From contig NC_090450.1 in the NCBI RefSeq assembly GCF_031143425.1, forward strand, positions 171,229,272 through 171,293,271: a DNA stretch of 64,000 bases, written 5' to 3'. Origin of the DNA: Pleurodeles waltl (lineage: Eukaryota; Chordata; Amphibia; Caudata; Salamandridae). Position numbers and translations under genes: made by a program. Shown here piece after piece: positions 31,441 to 42,700 of this stretch. Each line of letters begins with the position of its first letter. Positions within the stretch are counted from its first letter, which is position 1. The notes under the pieces were generated by a model that was not told where the DNA came from, made no database searches, and was given only the letters and a program-made list of their open reading frames with translations.

Positions 31441-34400
31441 CCTTGCGCTTGACCCTAAAAATGTCAAATTGAGAAAAGTATAGCCACATACAGGATGATT
31501 CACATTAGTGTATGGTAAATGGCACAAAATTCAACACGTGGAACAAAGTTTGAAATTGCTATGGTAGAATCTATCTGTCAGATGAGGATTAGAGGGACCT
31601 CTGCCTACTAAGTAAAACTGAGGACACTTCCAGCTGTGTGTGTGCCAAACTAAGCACGTCTTTCAATTTCCAAACATTTTGTGAAAAACTACGAGTACTC
31701 CTTAGAACACATTCCTAATCATTCACTGATAGAAGGGATGGACGGGGCCACAGGATAAAAAAACAAAGAAGAAGAGAATATTAGTACATTTCGATTTTTG
31801 AAACCGCCAACTGTATAGTGTATGGACCATGGCCAACAGCACCCATACAACATATACCAGCCAACATTGCACTGGCATTTTGAAGACAGTATTGTTTTTT
31901 TAACTGAAAAGAGGCATCCATACTCATTGGTATCAACTTAAAAAGGTCCTTCTCCAAAACAAACATCACACAGAATTTCCTTTATATTGACCGTTAATTT
32001 CTGGTCATACCATAGACGTGGGCCAACTGACCTCAAATTGAAAGTAAGAAATTAATCCTGTTGCACCATGGACCAATTGAACCTTCAGTCCGATGTGGAG
32101 TCAGCAGTACAGACCAGGGCTTGCAGACCCAATGAAACCAATGAAACTCTGAGATTGATCAGTTTGGGTCTGTGCAGATCATATGAGGACCTGACATTGG
32201 CGCGGATATGACTTCCTATTTTTAGGCCAGTGCACTTTGAGCCTTGATCTGCAAATTTAACCATTTTACTAACAAGATGTTTGCATACCTCTGTTCCTGT
32301 GCTTTGTTTTCAAAACATTGGCATTAGGCTGTGTAAATACACGTACCTCGTTGATCTCTTTGTGCACACATGCAAACTATGTTTTGTTTTCTGTCAGTAT
32401 GAGAACTATGTATTAGAAAAAAGCTCTCATCCATTCCTCATAGCAGCCAAATATAATGAGAAATGTGGAGATATTTGTCTTTTTCCTTTTGATTGTACTC
32501 TGCGCAATTAATTATGTAAGATTAGCACAGATCACTTAATGGTAGTGGCATACTGTTTAGGGGGCAGATATCAGACTTAGGACCATTGAAACTATAGGAG
32601 CTATATATTTTCTAATTCTGTACTACCTAAGGAATCTATTGACGCCAACCAACTCGCCCTTACTCTGACTGGCTGGTTGGTAGAACACGCTGAACATGAC
32701 ATTTGTCAGCATTTTAGCATTTGTTTTTCAAACATGATAGTTCTACCTAGTCTCACATCCCCAGGAACATAACCTTGCCAAGGCTTGATCCCAACCTGAG
32801 TTCCTCTAAGTCAACTGAGTGAAAGGTTTATGTATGGATTTTTAATGGGCTGAGGGTGTCCACATCAGAAATCTGGATGAAGTGCATTGAAAACAAATTG
32901 AAAAATGAAAGCGAAATACTCCTGTAATTTGGTTGTAAGTATCACATCTGGCCTTTACTGAAATGCACTACAACCATATATTTGTATATTTAAACATCCT
33001 AGGGTTTGTATTGCTGGATGTCATACCTCACCCTGATTGCCGGATAGAGAGATGTTCAGCACTTTTCACCAAAACATGTCACTTCTCATTAGCCTTTTTT
33101 GAACATATCCTTGCCAATGCTTGACCGCCAACTTTGTTCATCTGTATCTCCTGAGTGTTGGGTACCAGACATATATAAATTTACCAATGGCCTTTATGGC
33201 AAGCTTGTTTGACTTATATGTGAGCTTCCCAGACAGAGACTGTGCCCTGCCCCACTGAAAGATTCTGAGCTCCAAAAAATAGACTAAGTCCAAACTAAGA
33301 AATCTTTACTGGACAAAGGTGCGAAAAATATCTGACCGACTAGAAGACTTTCCAGGGTACAAAATTTGAACTCGCACAGAGATTTTCACACCAAAACTAA
33401 CTGGCTGTTTAATGTCTATCTGGCTTCGAAAGGACTTCCTGAGATACACTATTCAACCTTGCTCGGCTAAAGGAATTTTTCTTCCATTTCTAAAATTTCA
33501 AAGTGGACTTAGACTAAATTTTAAGGTAAAATCTTTGACCATTGCAAACCCTCTTGATGTATCCGACCCACACTCCATCAAGGTTGCCTATGTTCCAGTC
33601 ACACATAAACAGTACTTTCTACTGGGGCTTTAATTTCTTTCAGTTTTTCTATGAAATCTTTTAAAATTCATGTCTCTGGTTACCCTTTTCAGAATGGTGT
33701 CATTTTGTTTTTTAAATGTCCCTTCTATTCATAAATTGGAGTGAGATTTGTATTGTTTTGTATTTTCGACTTTTTACTTGTTTTGGTTCTTATAAATGCC
33801 TTACATATTTTCTTAAGTTAAGCATGTCTGCTCTATGTCATAGCTACACAGGGTTGAGCTAAGGTTTAAATTATTGAAACCTTAGCCTGGAACTTACCTC
33901 GGAAAGTAGCAATTGTGTTTATTACCCTTGCTGAGGTAAGGGAGTGGAAGCATGATGGCTCTGTTGAGGCTTTTCCTGTCATGACTCATGTACCTTAACA
34001 ATGATAATAAATAGCTTAATACATTTTTGTATGAGCCTGCTGATTATCCCATATTGTGAGTTTTTTAAGTTTTAAGAGTAATTAATCATTTGCTTTTTCC
34101 TGATAATCACTCCCATGAACCCAACTAAAAGACATTCCTCTTCTTTTTTAAACTGAATAGCTTCAAAAGAATACCACGAAAACGTGAAAAACCTTATAAC
34201 AATTTGGGCATGTTATGCCACTCCATGGTGTGTTGTGATTTTGTATGTTACAATTCATGTTGCATTATGTTGTGTTGCGCTACACTATGCTAGGCAGTGT
34301 GTGTGATTAAGCACATGCTTACGTCTAAAGTGGCATCATGGTGCTGGGAGATATGGACTGGAGACTTAGGATGTCATTTAGAGTGTGGCAGAGCTGGAGG

Positions 34401-37183
34401 ACTGCCATAAAATGGCAGCTACGCCACCCTGCCAAATTCGCGTTTCTCCTCTCAGATGTAGAGATGAGGAAGTGCTTGTATTCCAAAGGAGGATCTTCCA
34501 CTGGCGATGCTTGGGAAACCCCTCCCTTGGTGGTGCATCCCCTGCAGGACCGCCATGTCATAGCAAAAGTATTCCTGTCCTGTTTGGGCAAGGCAACTGT
34601 CACTAGATACCTTGCATGGTTGTCCCAGCCAGGAAATTGCACAGTGGCCCCAAGCCACATGAAGGAAACTATGGGCCTGTTGGGGGTATACATTTTTTTG
34701 TTTTTCAAGAGTAAGCTCTCTCTCCTTCAGACTCTAAATATGGTGAGCAGTCATCTACCAAGAAGGAAGAATCAATTGTCACAGCTGACATGATGGACAG
34801 CCCACCATACTGTATATGACCCCTTAAGAATTCAGAGAATTTGTAATATTACTTTTCCTTGCCCTGAAATGATTACTGATTGTTTGTGTACGCTTATGTA
34901 TTGAAGAGAAACTGTCCATTCCTCAACAAAGTCCTTGTTACACTCAAACAATAATTTGAGTTTGCTATCATTGATGCTAGCTAAAATCTACTTCAACCTG
35001 GTCATCCTTCTTCAATCACATTAGAAGAGCCTTTGCCACAAACGCAAACCACTCAAAAAAGATACACATTAAACATATTGTAAAATGGCATTGTGATAAT
35101 CCCAGAAAACGTTGCAGCCCTACTAGAAGGTTATAAAACAACATTTAAAATGTTAAAAGAAGCCAGTGCAGCACCATGATGCAGATCCTCTGATTGCTGG
35201 TAGTATCAATGGGGAGAACAGGCAGGTCTCTGTGATACTTGCTGGCATTCAGGTTTGGTGCGGGCATGCTATATATCCTTGTGCTAGTGCCTACCAGGCT
35301 GCTTCTTAGGAGGGGCTGTAGGCGAGCATACTGACCCAACTGACAAGTGAGAAATATCTCCATTGGCACCTCTGTGGATTGCTGAGCAGAAATGTCTGCC
35401 ATTGCAGGAAACAGTCCAGCAAGCAGTCAGGGAGTAGGGGATTTCATTATGTAATACCTCTCTGTGGATAATACAGCCCTGCAGAAATATTTACCTCCCA
35501 CCACATTCAGCAGGTAATACTATATAATGAGGGGCCAACAGTACAAACATAACTTCAAAAGGGCTACAGTCACTAACCACCAATCCCACTAAACCATTGA
35601 GTACCTAGGATGCAAACTATGTAACAAAAAAGGCATATTCCCACTAATACTACTTTAGAGATTACTCATGATAGGCAGAAAAGTCTAAGAAGAAGATGTT
35701 ATCATGGCCTATGATCTCTCAACAAACCGTGACTGTTTTAATTTTGGAAGACTTAACGTATGAGGAGGCTCTGATGTCCATCCCAAAATCTGATTGGTCA
35801 CGTTCGACCAAACCAATGTAAAATGTGAAACGTATCCAATGTAGGTCAGTCATCATAAAATGTGATGTGATGAGTCCACAACTACCGCTCCACCCAACCC
35901 AATGCTCCAACTACTCAGATTCTCATTCTAAATCCTGATTTGGGCATAAATGGGAGTATATTTTTGAATTACGATACAGCTGCTGTGGTACTATTGCATT
36001 GTTCTTTCTTCACACATTTTTCACCAGATACAACTCACAACGCGAAGCCATAAAAAACCTACGCTGAATAAAGATAAGTTTTGAGGTACTTATGATTAGG
36101 CAGATGGTTTAAAGTACATTTGTGAACAAGGGAAGAAGATGGTGGTAGCTTTAAAAGACAAAACACAACCTCTGAAACAAAAACAATGAAAACGGAGGCA
36201 GCAAAAAGGGCCAAGGGTGAAGAAGAAAGAGCTCAGAGAGAAACAGAGGAGCACACTTGGAGGATCTGGGGACCAAAGGACAGGGAAGAGTCAAACAATA
36301 TTTAAAGATTCTGAACTTTGATTGAGGGCAGAACCCTCAACAGAACGCTACCTATGAGATGGAAGATAGACCACTTAAAATTAGCACCTTTGTTTTTATC
36401 AGACTTGTGTTTCAGGATATTCCCTGACATCCAGACTATCACAGCAGTCATGAAACTTCTGAAGTGTTTTATGTTATTGGAAGTGGATCTGTCAATCTTG
36501 ATGACAAATTGTGCATTGTCACTCTAAAACAAATACCCCAAATATAGTATCAGGGCCACTAAAGACATGACGTTGGCAGTAATGAGTGTGGAACTAACAG
36601 AAGGACACTATAGTACTTGAGACTCCCAGGCACGTAAGGAGCTAGGGCAACTGCCTGGATGTTGCACTGAGGAATTACTTGACAGACTAAAGGGCCCGCG
36701 GAATGACACCTTTACCTTGGAGCCTGTGAATGAGTTGTTGATGGTGGACGATATCGAAGGCAAACAACAGGTGGTAAAACATTATTTACCATGACACTGT
36801 CAACCAAAGCCATCCATTTATTACCCAGTGTACTCATGATAAGCGGTTCAGGACACTAGGCTAGACAGAAACCAGATTGTGCTGGATCCAACACATAGCT
36901 GCTATCCAAATGCCTGGAGGATTGAAAATATATATTTTGCCATAATCTAGCTTGGCTACACAAGAGCAATGTAGGACAGATATTGCACCGAATGTGGGGG
37001 CCATCAGTAGTACAAAGGACAAAAGGTGAACCTGATATGGAAGTAGAAATAGTGATGATGACATAATTGATATGAAGTGATCAAAACAATTTAGAAAAAG
37101 TGGTATGGGAATTGACGGAGGTGTTGTAGGATCACTTTAGCACCTGGATTGGGCACCATCATTTTAGCATTAGGCCCACGGCC
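31441..37183. other. Gene-free, degraded sequence
   Basis: No supported gene in 5.7 kb. Around 34370 a TTAGGATGTCATTTAGAGTG word resembles the left end of the TTTAGAGTTTG MITE family, but no right end was found. Words near 32775 (CCTTGCCAAGGCTTGA) and 33108 (CCTTGCCAATGCTTGA) suggest a weak local duplication. The rest is unremarkable. Confidence 0.4.
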
Positions 37184-38173
37184 TGTGCTTTTTACACTCA
37201 TATACATTTTATTCGTTTTCATATTTTTTTACTAAAGTCTACTTTTAGCTAGTTGTTTTAAAATTCTAATCAGCTGCCTCTTTCTAAGAACACAGAGTTC
37301 ACACTGCACATTTTATCAACCATTGTACAATGTGCACTCTGTGCCTTGTCCAAGGCTTGTCCAAGGCTGACATGTATGGTACATGATATGCCAACTCGTA
37401 TTACTAGCCCAGGAGCCAGTTCCTATCCACAAGCCACATCATTACGTCTGGCCTGTTCTCCGAATTCTGTATGCGTTATTATATAAACAACACCTAGACC
37501 AAAGGAGCGTAGAGGGCATTCAGGTCATGACCGTCCTGTGACACGTACCCCACGACAGACAGCTTTGCTGATCCTGGTTCTGACTCTTCAGCATGCTGAG
37601 AGGATTGGCATCCAGACAACAGGCATACACCTGCTATCCTATTCAGATATGGCATTGGGGTACTTCCTTAGATTGGACGGGCAGAAGAATTACAACCACT
37701 ATGCTTTCAGATCTAGACATAAGGTTTAGGCAGGAATCGCTAGACTTTATAGAATCATACGAAATGGTGGAGTTATGTATTCTCTTTACCTTGGTTGTAA
37801 TTATGATTACCAGATTAGGTTTCATCTGCCTTATTATCACAGCCTATGCTTTTTACCGTAGGATGCAATTGCCTCAATAAATGCATTGGAATCTAGTTTG
37901 CATCTCGTGTTCTTCCTTGCAATGTGTGAGTCACTGAGTGCCTGAGTGAAAGGGGTATGATCTGTCTCCACAACTTCCCTGAGGAGTCAGAGTGTCAGGT
38001 TAAGGTTGCTACAAATCACCTCTTCCCTGTTTGGGGTGGGTGAGGCATTGCAGGCTAGCCAGGAATTAGGCCCACAGCTTCCATGTGGTGTGAGGTTGAC
38101 TCAGTCTCTCACACTCAGGAGTGCTGCTGCCTTAAAGACGCAGTCTTATTACCATAGTAAGAACCTCACAACA
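37184..38173 (+). repeat. 5' LTR of the foamy-like provirus
   Basis: Starts TGTGCTTTTTACAC and ends near CACAACA, followed by TGGCATTACC, which may be the degraded primer-binding site (TGG start). It has TATAAA (37492-37497) and AATAAA (37876-37881), giving U3, R and U5 of about 340, 400 and 280 bp. It aligns along its length with 53861-54811 but with many differences, so integration is old. Confidence 0.8.
37492..37497 (+). promoter_or_regulatory. TATA box, 5' LTR
   Basis: TATAAA followed by CAACACC; the matching position in the 3' LTR (54138-54143) is also TATAAA followed by CAACAC. Conservation in both copies supports it as the U3 core promoter. Confidence 0.65.
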
Positions 38174-38190
38174 TGGCATTACCAACTTTC

Positions 38191-38206
38191 AGTCAGGTAC
38201 ATATTT
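38191..38206 (+). repeat. L1 target-site duplication, left copy
   Basis: AGTCAGGTACATATTT, identical to 45760-45775. It marks the L1 insertion in the provirus leader just after the 5' LTR. Confidence 0.95.
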
Positions 38207-38481
38207 TTTTTTTATTTTTTTTTATTGGTGGAAGAAAACATATTACATAAACATCTTTAAATCATTATAAACTGAAAACTTACAGTAAGATAATCTATGG
38301 GGGTAAAGAGAAAAGATAAACAAAAAAGGGGGATAAAAGATAAGGTAAAGAAAAAAAAAAAAAAATAGATAATAATAAATAAAAACAAAAAAGGGGGGGA
38401 AAAACCATCACCAAATTAAATCATTCATATCAAATACAGAGCCTAACCACCCCACAAATACTAGCTTGGGAATGGTACCCC
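38207..38481 (-). other. L1 3' untranslated region and A-rich tail
   Basis: Contains AATAAA on the minus strand close to the A-rich tail (TTTATT near 38221 on +) and A- and G-rich stretches (GGGGGGG near 38393 read on +). No gene. Confidence 0.65.
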
Positions 38482-41400
38482 TTAATTCGAAGATGGGTGA
38501 CCCCAGCCGGTATGGGCCTGTACCCAGGCCTGAAACAGACCCCATATTGTCTTCCCCTTCCTCCTGGCCTGTTTCCCCTTCCGTTCATACAATGATTTTT
38601 CCAAGTAGTAAGAGGAAAGCAACCTAGCCAACCATTGTTGCCAGGACGGGGGTCGTGGATCCAGCCATGCCGATGCTATACAAATTCGAGCCACTGCCAT
38701 GGCTATGAATATAAATGCCCTACAAGGTCCAGCGATTTCGCCATCTGTCCCAAAGACCATAATTTCAGGTGTAAGGTCTATATCATAGCCCACTACTTCC
38801 TTCAAAACAGATTGGATCCCTTCCCTTAAAGCTTTTAATTCCCCACAGGTAGCCATCATATGGATAATATCTGTTCCGTACATCCCACATCTCGGACAGC
38901 TTGTTCCTGTCGTACATCCCCATTTGACAAGATGGGCTGGTGAATAATACAGATCAAATATAGTCTTATAATGCTGCGCTTGTAGGGAAGATGATAGTAA
39001 AGTAGTGCATCCCATCTCCAATGAACTCAGGAAATTGCTACTACCCTCTGCCATTTTCTTACTCCACCTCTCCTTATGTTTTTCTAGATCGTCAGCTTGT
39101 TCTACTAAAAAGATAGGGTAGGTTGACCTAATGGCTAAGCTGGGTTTTGCCAACATGTCGTCCAGCAATTGGATACTTTTGAATCCCTGAGCCCCCCCTG
39201 TTTTTTTCCCTAAAAAATCCCTTATCTGTAAGTATTTGAAAAAATCCCTTTTCTGTAGCCCATACTGTTCCTGTAGGTCTCGAAATGTCTTGACCCCCGA
39301 GTTATCAAAAAAAATTCCTAACCGAGTTACACCTAATGTACACCACTTCGCCATATATTTATCGTGAAATATTTCTGGGAGTAATGGATTCTTCTTGATC
39401 ATAGTATAATAATTATATCTACCTAGTCCTTTTTTTTTACACCAAAATCGCCACCACTTGTGAGCGGCTTCTAACACTTTATACCTAGTTTTTTTGTAAT
39501 ATCCAGGCTCATGGAATGTTACTAGACACCCATTGGCAGCTTCTCCTATCTGCAGCTCATATATGTTGGGGCTGTCAACAATTGTAGTACCTTCCATATC
39601 AAATCCGAATAGTGGGCGCATGTATTGAAAGGCTGCTGCCAATTGATACAATTTTATATTCGGTAAGGACCATCCACCCCTTTCCCGTGGAAGAGACATA
39701 TATTTACTCGCTCTCCTGCACTTTCCATATGCCCATATAAACCTCATGATCATTCTGTCAATCTCTTTAAATTTTAGATTGGAGAAATACAATGGGATAG
39801 TGCGAAATAAATACAACAGCTTCGGAAGGAAAATCATCTTTATCATATTGCATCGTCCTACTATAGTTAAATGTAGATTATCCCATCTACGTGCATCTTC
39901 TCTAAATTTAGCAAGTATAGGATCTATATTTAAATTTACTACTTTATCTATATTCGGTGTGATATTAATACCTAGGTATACTGCATGATCCACCCTCCGT
40001 GTATCTTTAATATTTGTATATTGATTAGCCAACAGTTGTGTCTTGGCTCCATTTAACGAATATCCAGAAAACCGACCAAATTTTTTCGCCACCACTTCTA
40101 TTTCTTTTAGTGCTGAATCAGGGGATGGGGTTAGTATGGCTATATCATCTGCGTATGCTAGAACTTTGGTATCCCATCCCTGCCTGTGAATTGGTGGTAT
40201 CTTATTATTCGCTTCCAATTGTCTCAGCAAAGGGTCTATATACAGAGCGAAGAGAAGAGGAGAGCAGGGGCACCCCTGCCTGGTTCCTCTCCTAATCAAT
40301 ATAGTCTCAGATTGTCCTCCCATTAGTTGTATTTTCGCCGCTGGGGATCTGTATAAGGCCCTAATTGCTGTAATGAATTGCCTCCCTAGCCCAAGCTGTT
40401 CCATTACAAACCACAAGTACTTCCACTTTACCCGATCAAAAGCTTTCTCTGCATCCAGAAAGATAGCCGCCATAGGCTCTTTAACAGCTTCCGTGGAGTC
40501 AAAGAGTGCTAAGACTCTCTGAATATGATTAGTCGTGTCTCTCCCTGGAATAAACCCGTGCTGCCATGGAGAGACCAGCTTTTTGATCACCAATGACAAT
40601 CGGGCGGCCAAGATCTTTGAATATATCTTGGCATCACTATTTATTAATGTGATCGGGCGATATGAGGCAGGATTTAATGGGGATTTGCCCTTCTTCTGGA
40701 ATATGACTATGTTAGCTAGGTCCCAAGACGGGGGGATTTTCCCTCCTTTTTGTACCTGAACATACAGCTCCAACATTACCGGAAGCAAAGGTGACTTAAA
40801 AACTTTATAAAATTCTAAGGGGATAGCATCAGGGCCAGTAGCCTTCCCTGTGAGCAGATTGTTGATTGCCATTTCTATTGCTGTAATGTCTATCTGTTCT
40901 CCAAGGAATAGCTGGTCGCTCTTATCTAGTTTTCCTGTCGTGATAGGATACAAAAACTCTAAGGCTTCTTCATCCGAATAAGTCACTGTATCATCATATA
41001 GTTCCTGATAATACCCATGAAACACCTTTCTTATTTTATCCACCTCTGATATTAGCTGTCCTTGTCGATCTATGATCTCCCTGATTACCCCAGCTGCTGT
41101 TTTCTGTACTGCCCGAGCCGCTAATAGCCGCCCGGCTTTTTCCCCAAACTCAAGCCTTTGTGCCCGCTGCGCTAAATATTTCTCCGCTATTTTTTGAGCT
41201 GTAGTCTCATTTGCTGCTGCTTTGATTATGGCAACCTCTTCCTGTACTTTCGTTATATCTGCTCCAGCTTCTATAGCCATGGCTAGCTGTCTCTCTGCAC
41301 ACTGCAACTTTAATTGAAACTCTATTATTCTCCCTTGAACCTCCTTTTGCCTATTAATACTAAAGCTTAATGTTTCTCCACGTATACCAGCTTTCAGAGT

Positions 41401-42318
41401 ATCCCAAACCATTTCTACTGAAGCGGATCCCCTATTGAACCCCAAAAATTCGGTTATCCATTTGGTCATATGTTCACGGTATTCTGGATTTTTTAAAAGA
41501 CCCCTTTCAAAGGTCCATCTACTACTCTTTAATTCTAGCCCCTCCAACTCCAAATCTAGCACTATAGGGTTATGATCTGAAACCATCCGGGGATATAATT
41601 CGATCCTAGCCTGCTTTAAGAAAACCGGGGAGATTAAAAAATAGTCAAGACGTGCTAATTTCTTATGCAGAGCCGAGTAATAGGTATAACCGGGATCAGG
41701 TTTGCGCAGCTTCACCCAGGCATCCACTAGCCCTAATTCTTGTTGCAGAGCACCCATGGCCTTATACACCCGAGGTTTGCGCCCTTGATACTTTTTAGTT
41801 GCGAGTGCTAACACATCCTGTAATCCCTCCCACGAGCCATTAAAGTTAAAATCACCACATATGATATAGGGAGGTACCCATCCTGTGAGCTCAATGGCTA
41901 AGGTATCAATTACTATCGGATCGTCCGTGACCGCCCCATATATGGAACATAAAGTGAAGCTGCTATGGCCATATCTAAATTCTAAGATTGCCCATCTTCC
42001 ACCAGCATCAGCCTTTTGCCGAGTAAATTGTAATTTGTTGGTCCGGTCTAAAATCGCCACTCCTTTAGTTTTAGCTTCTTGTTTGGACCAGACAATTGCC
42101 TTTAGGCCCAGTGAGCCGAAAATCCCGGAGTTTTTGTATTCTATGTACGTTTCTTGCAGGCAGTAAATATCTGCCTTGAAGGTTTTCAATTCTTCAGCAA
42201 CTCTCCTTCTTTTATGAGGATCGTCCAGACCACATATATTAATTGATGCAATTCTGAATCTAGCCATACCCCCTCTTTTTTTTTTTATACTTTCGGATCT
42301 CTTTTTTTTTGGGGTCAC
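38482..42318 (-). CDS. L1 ORF2 protein, endonuclease and reverse transcriptase
   Basis: The 1278-residue frame is uninterrupted and close to the usual L1 ORF2 length of about 1275. APE endonuclease residues are in place: N27 in SINICG, E56 in QET, D156/N158 in GDFNFN and D248/H249 in SDHN. Reverse transcriptase motifs follow: GPDAIPLEFYK (about 495), SYRPITLIN, HGFIPGRDT, the first catalytic Asp D622 in FLDAEKAFD, GTRQGCPCSPLLF and the YADD box at 722-725. Near the C-terminus lies the L1 Cys/His motif (CTTGTSCPRCG...H...C). The start may be the ATG at 42318 or the one at 42267 (MARFRIAS), which is closer to the endonuclease. By family it nicks T-rich DNA and reverse transcribes L1 RNA there. 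Confidence 0.95.
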   Translation of the reverse strand: MTPKKKRSESIKKKRGGMARFRIASINICGLDDPHKRRRVAEELKTFKADIYCLQETYIEYKNSGIFGSLGLKAIVWSKQEAKTKGVAILDRTNKLQFTRQKADAGGRWAILEFRYGHSSFTLCSIYGAVTDDPIVIDTLAIELTGWVPPYIICGDFNFNGSWEGLQDVLALATKKYQGRKPRVYKAMGALQQELGLVDAWVKLRKPDPGYTYYSALHKKLARLDYFLISPVFLKQARIELYPRMVSDHNPIVLDLELEGLELKSSRWTFERGLLKNPEYREHMTKWITEFLGFNRGSASVEMVWDTLKAGIRGETLSFSINRQKEVQGRIIEFQLKLQCAERQLAMAIEAGADITKVQEEVAIIKAAANETTAQKIAEKYLAQRAQRLEFGEKAGRLLAARAVQKTAAGVIREIIDRQGQLISEVDKIRKVFHGYYQELYDDTVTYSDEEALEFLYPITTGKLDKSDQLFLGEQIDITAIEMAINNLLTGKATGPDAIPLEFYKVFKSPLLPVMLELYVQVQKGGKIPPSWDLANIVIFQKKGKSPLNPASYRPITLINSDAKIYSKILAARLSLVIKKLVSPWQHGFIPGRDTTNHIQRVLALFDSTEAVKEPMAAIFLDAEKAFDRVKWKYLWFVMEQLGLGRQFITAIRALYRSPAAKIQLMGGQSETILIRRGTRQGCPCSPLLFALYIDPLLRQLEANNKIPPIHRQGWDTKVLAYADDIAILTPSPDSALKEIEVVAKKFGRFSGYSLNGAKTQLLANQYTNIKDTRRVDHAVYLGINITPNIDKVVNLNIDPILAKFREDARRWDNLHLTIVGRCNMIKMIFLPKLLYLFRTIPLYFSNLKFKEIDRMIMRFIWAYGKCRRASKYMSLPRERGGWSLPNIKLYQLAAAFQYMRPLFGFDMEGTTIVDSPNIYELQIGEAANGCLVTFHEPGYYKKTRYKVLEAAHKWWRFWCKKKGLGRYNYYTMIKKNPLLPEIFHDKYMAKWCTLGVTRLGIFFDNSGVKTFRDLQEQYGLQKRDFFKYLQIRDFLGKKTGGAQGFKSIQLLDDMLAKPSLAIRSTYPIFLVEQADDLEKHKERWSKKMAEGSSNFLSSLEMGCTTLLSSSLQAQHYKTIFDLYYSPAHLVKWGCTTGTSCPRCGMYGTDIIHMMATCGELKALREGIQSVLKEVVGYDIDLTPEIMVFGTDGEIAGPCRAFIFIAMAVARICIASAWLDPRPPSWQQWLARLLSSYYLEKSLYERKGKQARRKGKTIWGLFQAWVQAHTGWGHPSSN

Positions 42319-42700
42319 TCAAATTTCCATATCTAGCTACACCATCCCTTAGGTTTCATTTCCTTCCTTTTCCATTTCTTTCCCCGATATCTCTCGTCTC
42401 CATTAACTGTTCCCTTTCCACATTTTTCCCCAGTTTTACCATTATGGATCCTCCCTCCACCCTTCTTACTTTCCCTTTCCCCATCCCCTTCCCTTTCCCC
42501 TCTCCTTTGCCCTCCCCCCAGGCCAGTCGCCCCCTACCCCACCCCTGCCACCCCCCCCCCCACTGACACTGGCCCCCCATTCTGTAGAGCAATCAGACCC
42601 CTAGTGGCCTGAATGTTGATGTCGTGCGTATGTCAGCCTGTCCCAGCCCACCGGTACCCCAAGCGCCTATGTCTTCCCTATTTCCCTCCCCCTTTATACT
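42319..42700 (-). other. L1 inter-ORF spacer
   Basis: Purine-rich on the minus strand (GGAAAGGG and GGGAAGG units read as pyrimidine runs on +). No frame. Translation of ORF2 from a spacer this long would need reinitiation or internal entry, as in other L1 elements. Confidence 0.5.

Noticed and set aside
34338..34793. 151-codon frame
   Set aside because: Composition and flanking words suggest decayed MITE-like sequence; both strands are open and no domain is seen.
37538..37880. Open frames in the 5' LTR
   Set aside because: Not preserved in the aligned 3' LTR (54.2-54.5 kb) and overlapping promoter and polyadenylation signals.
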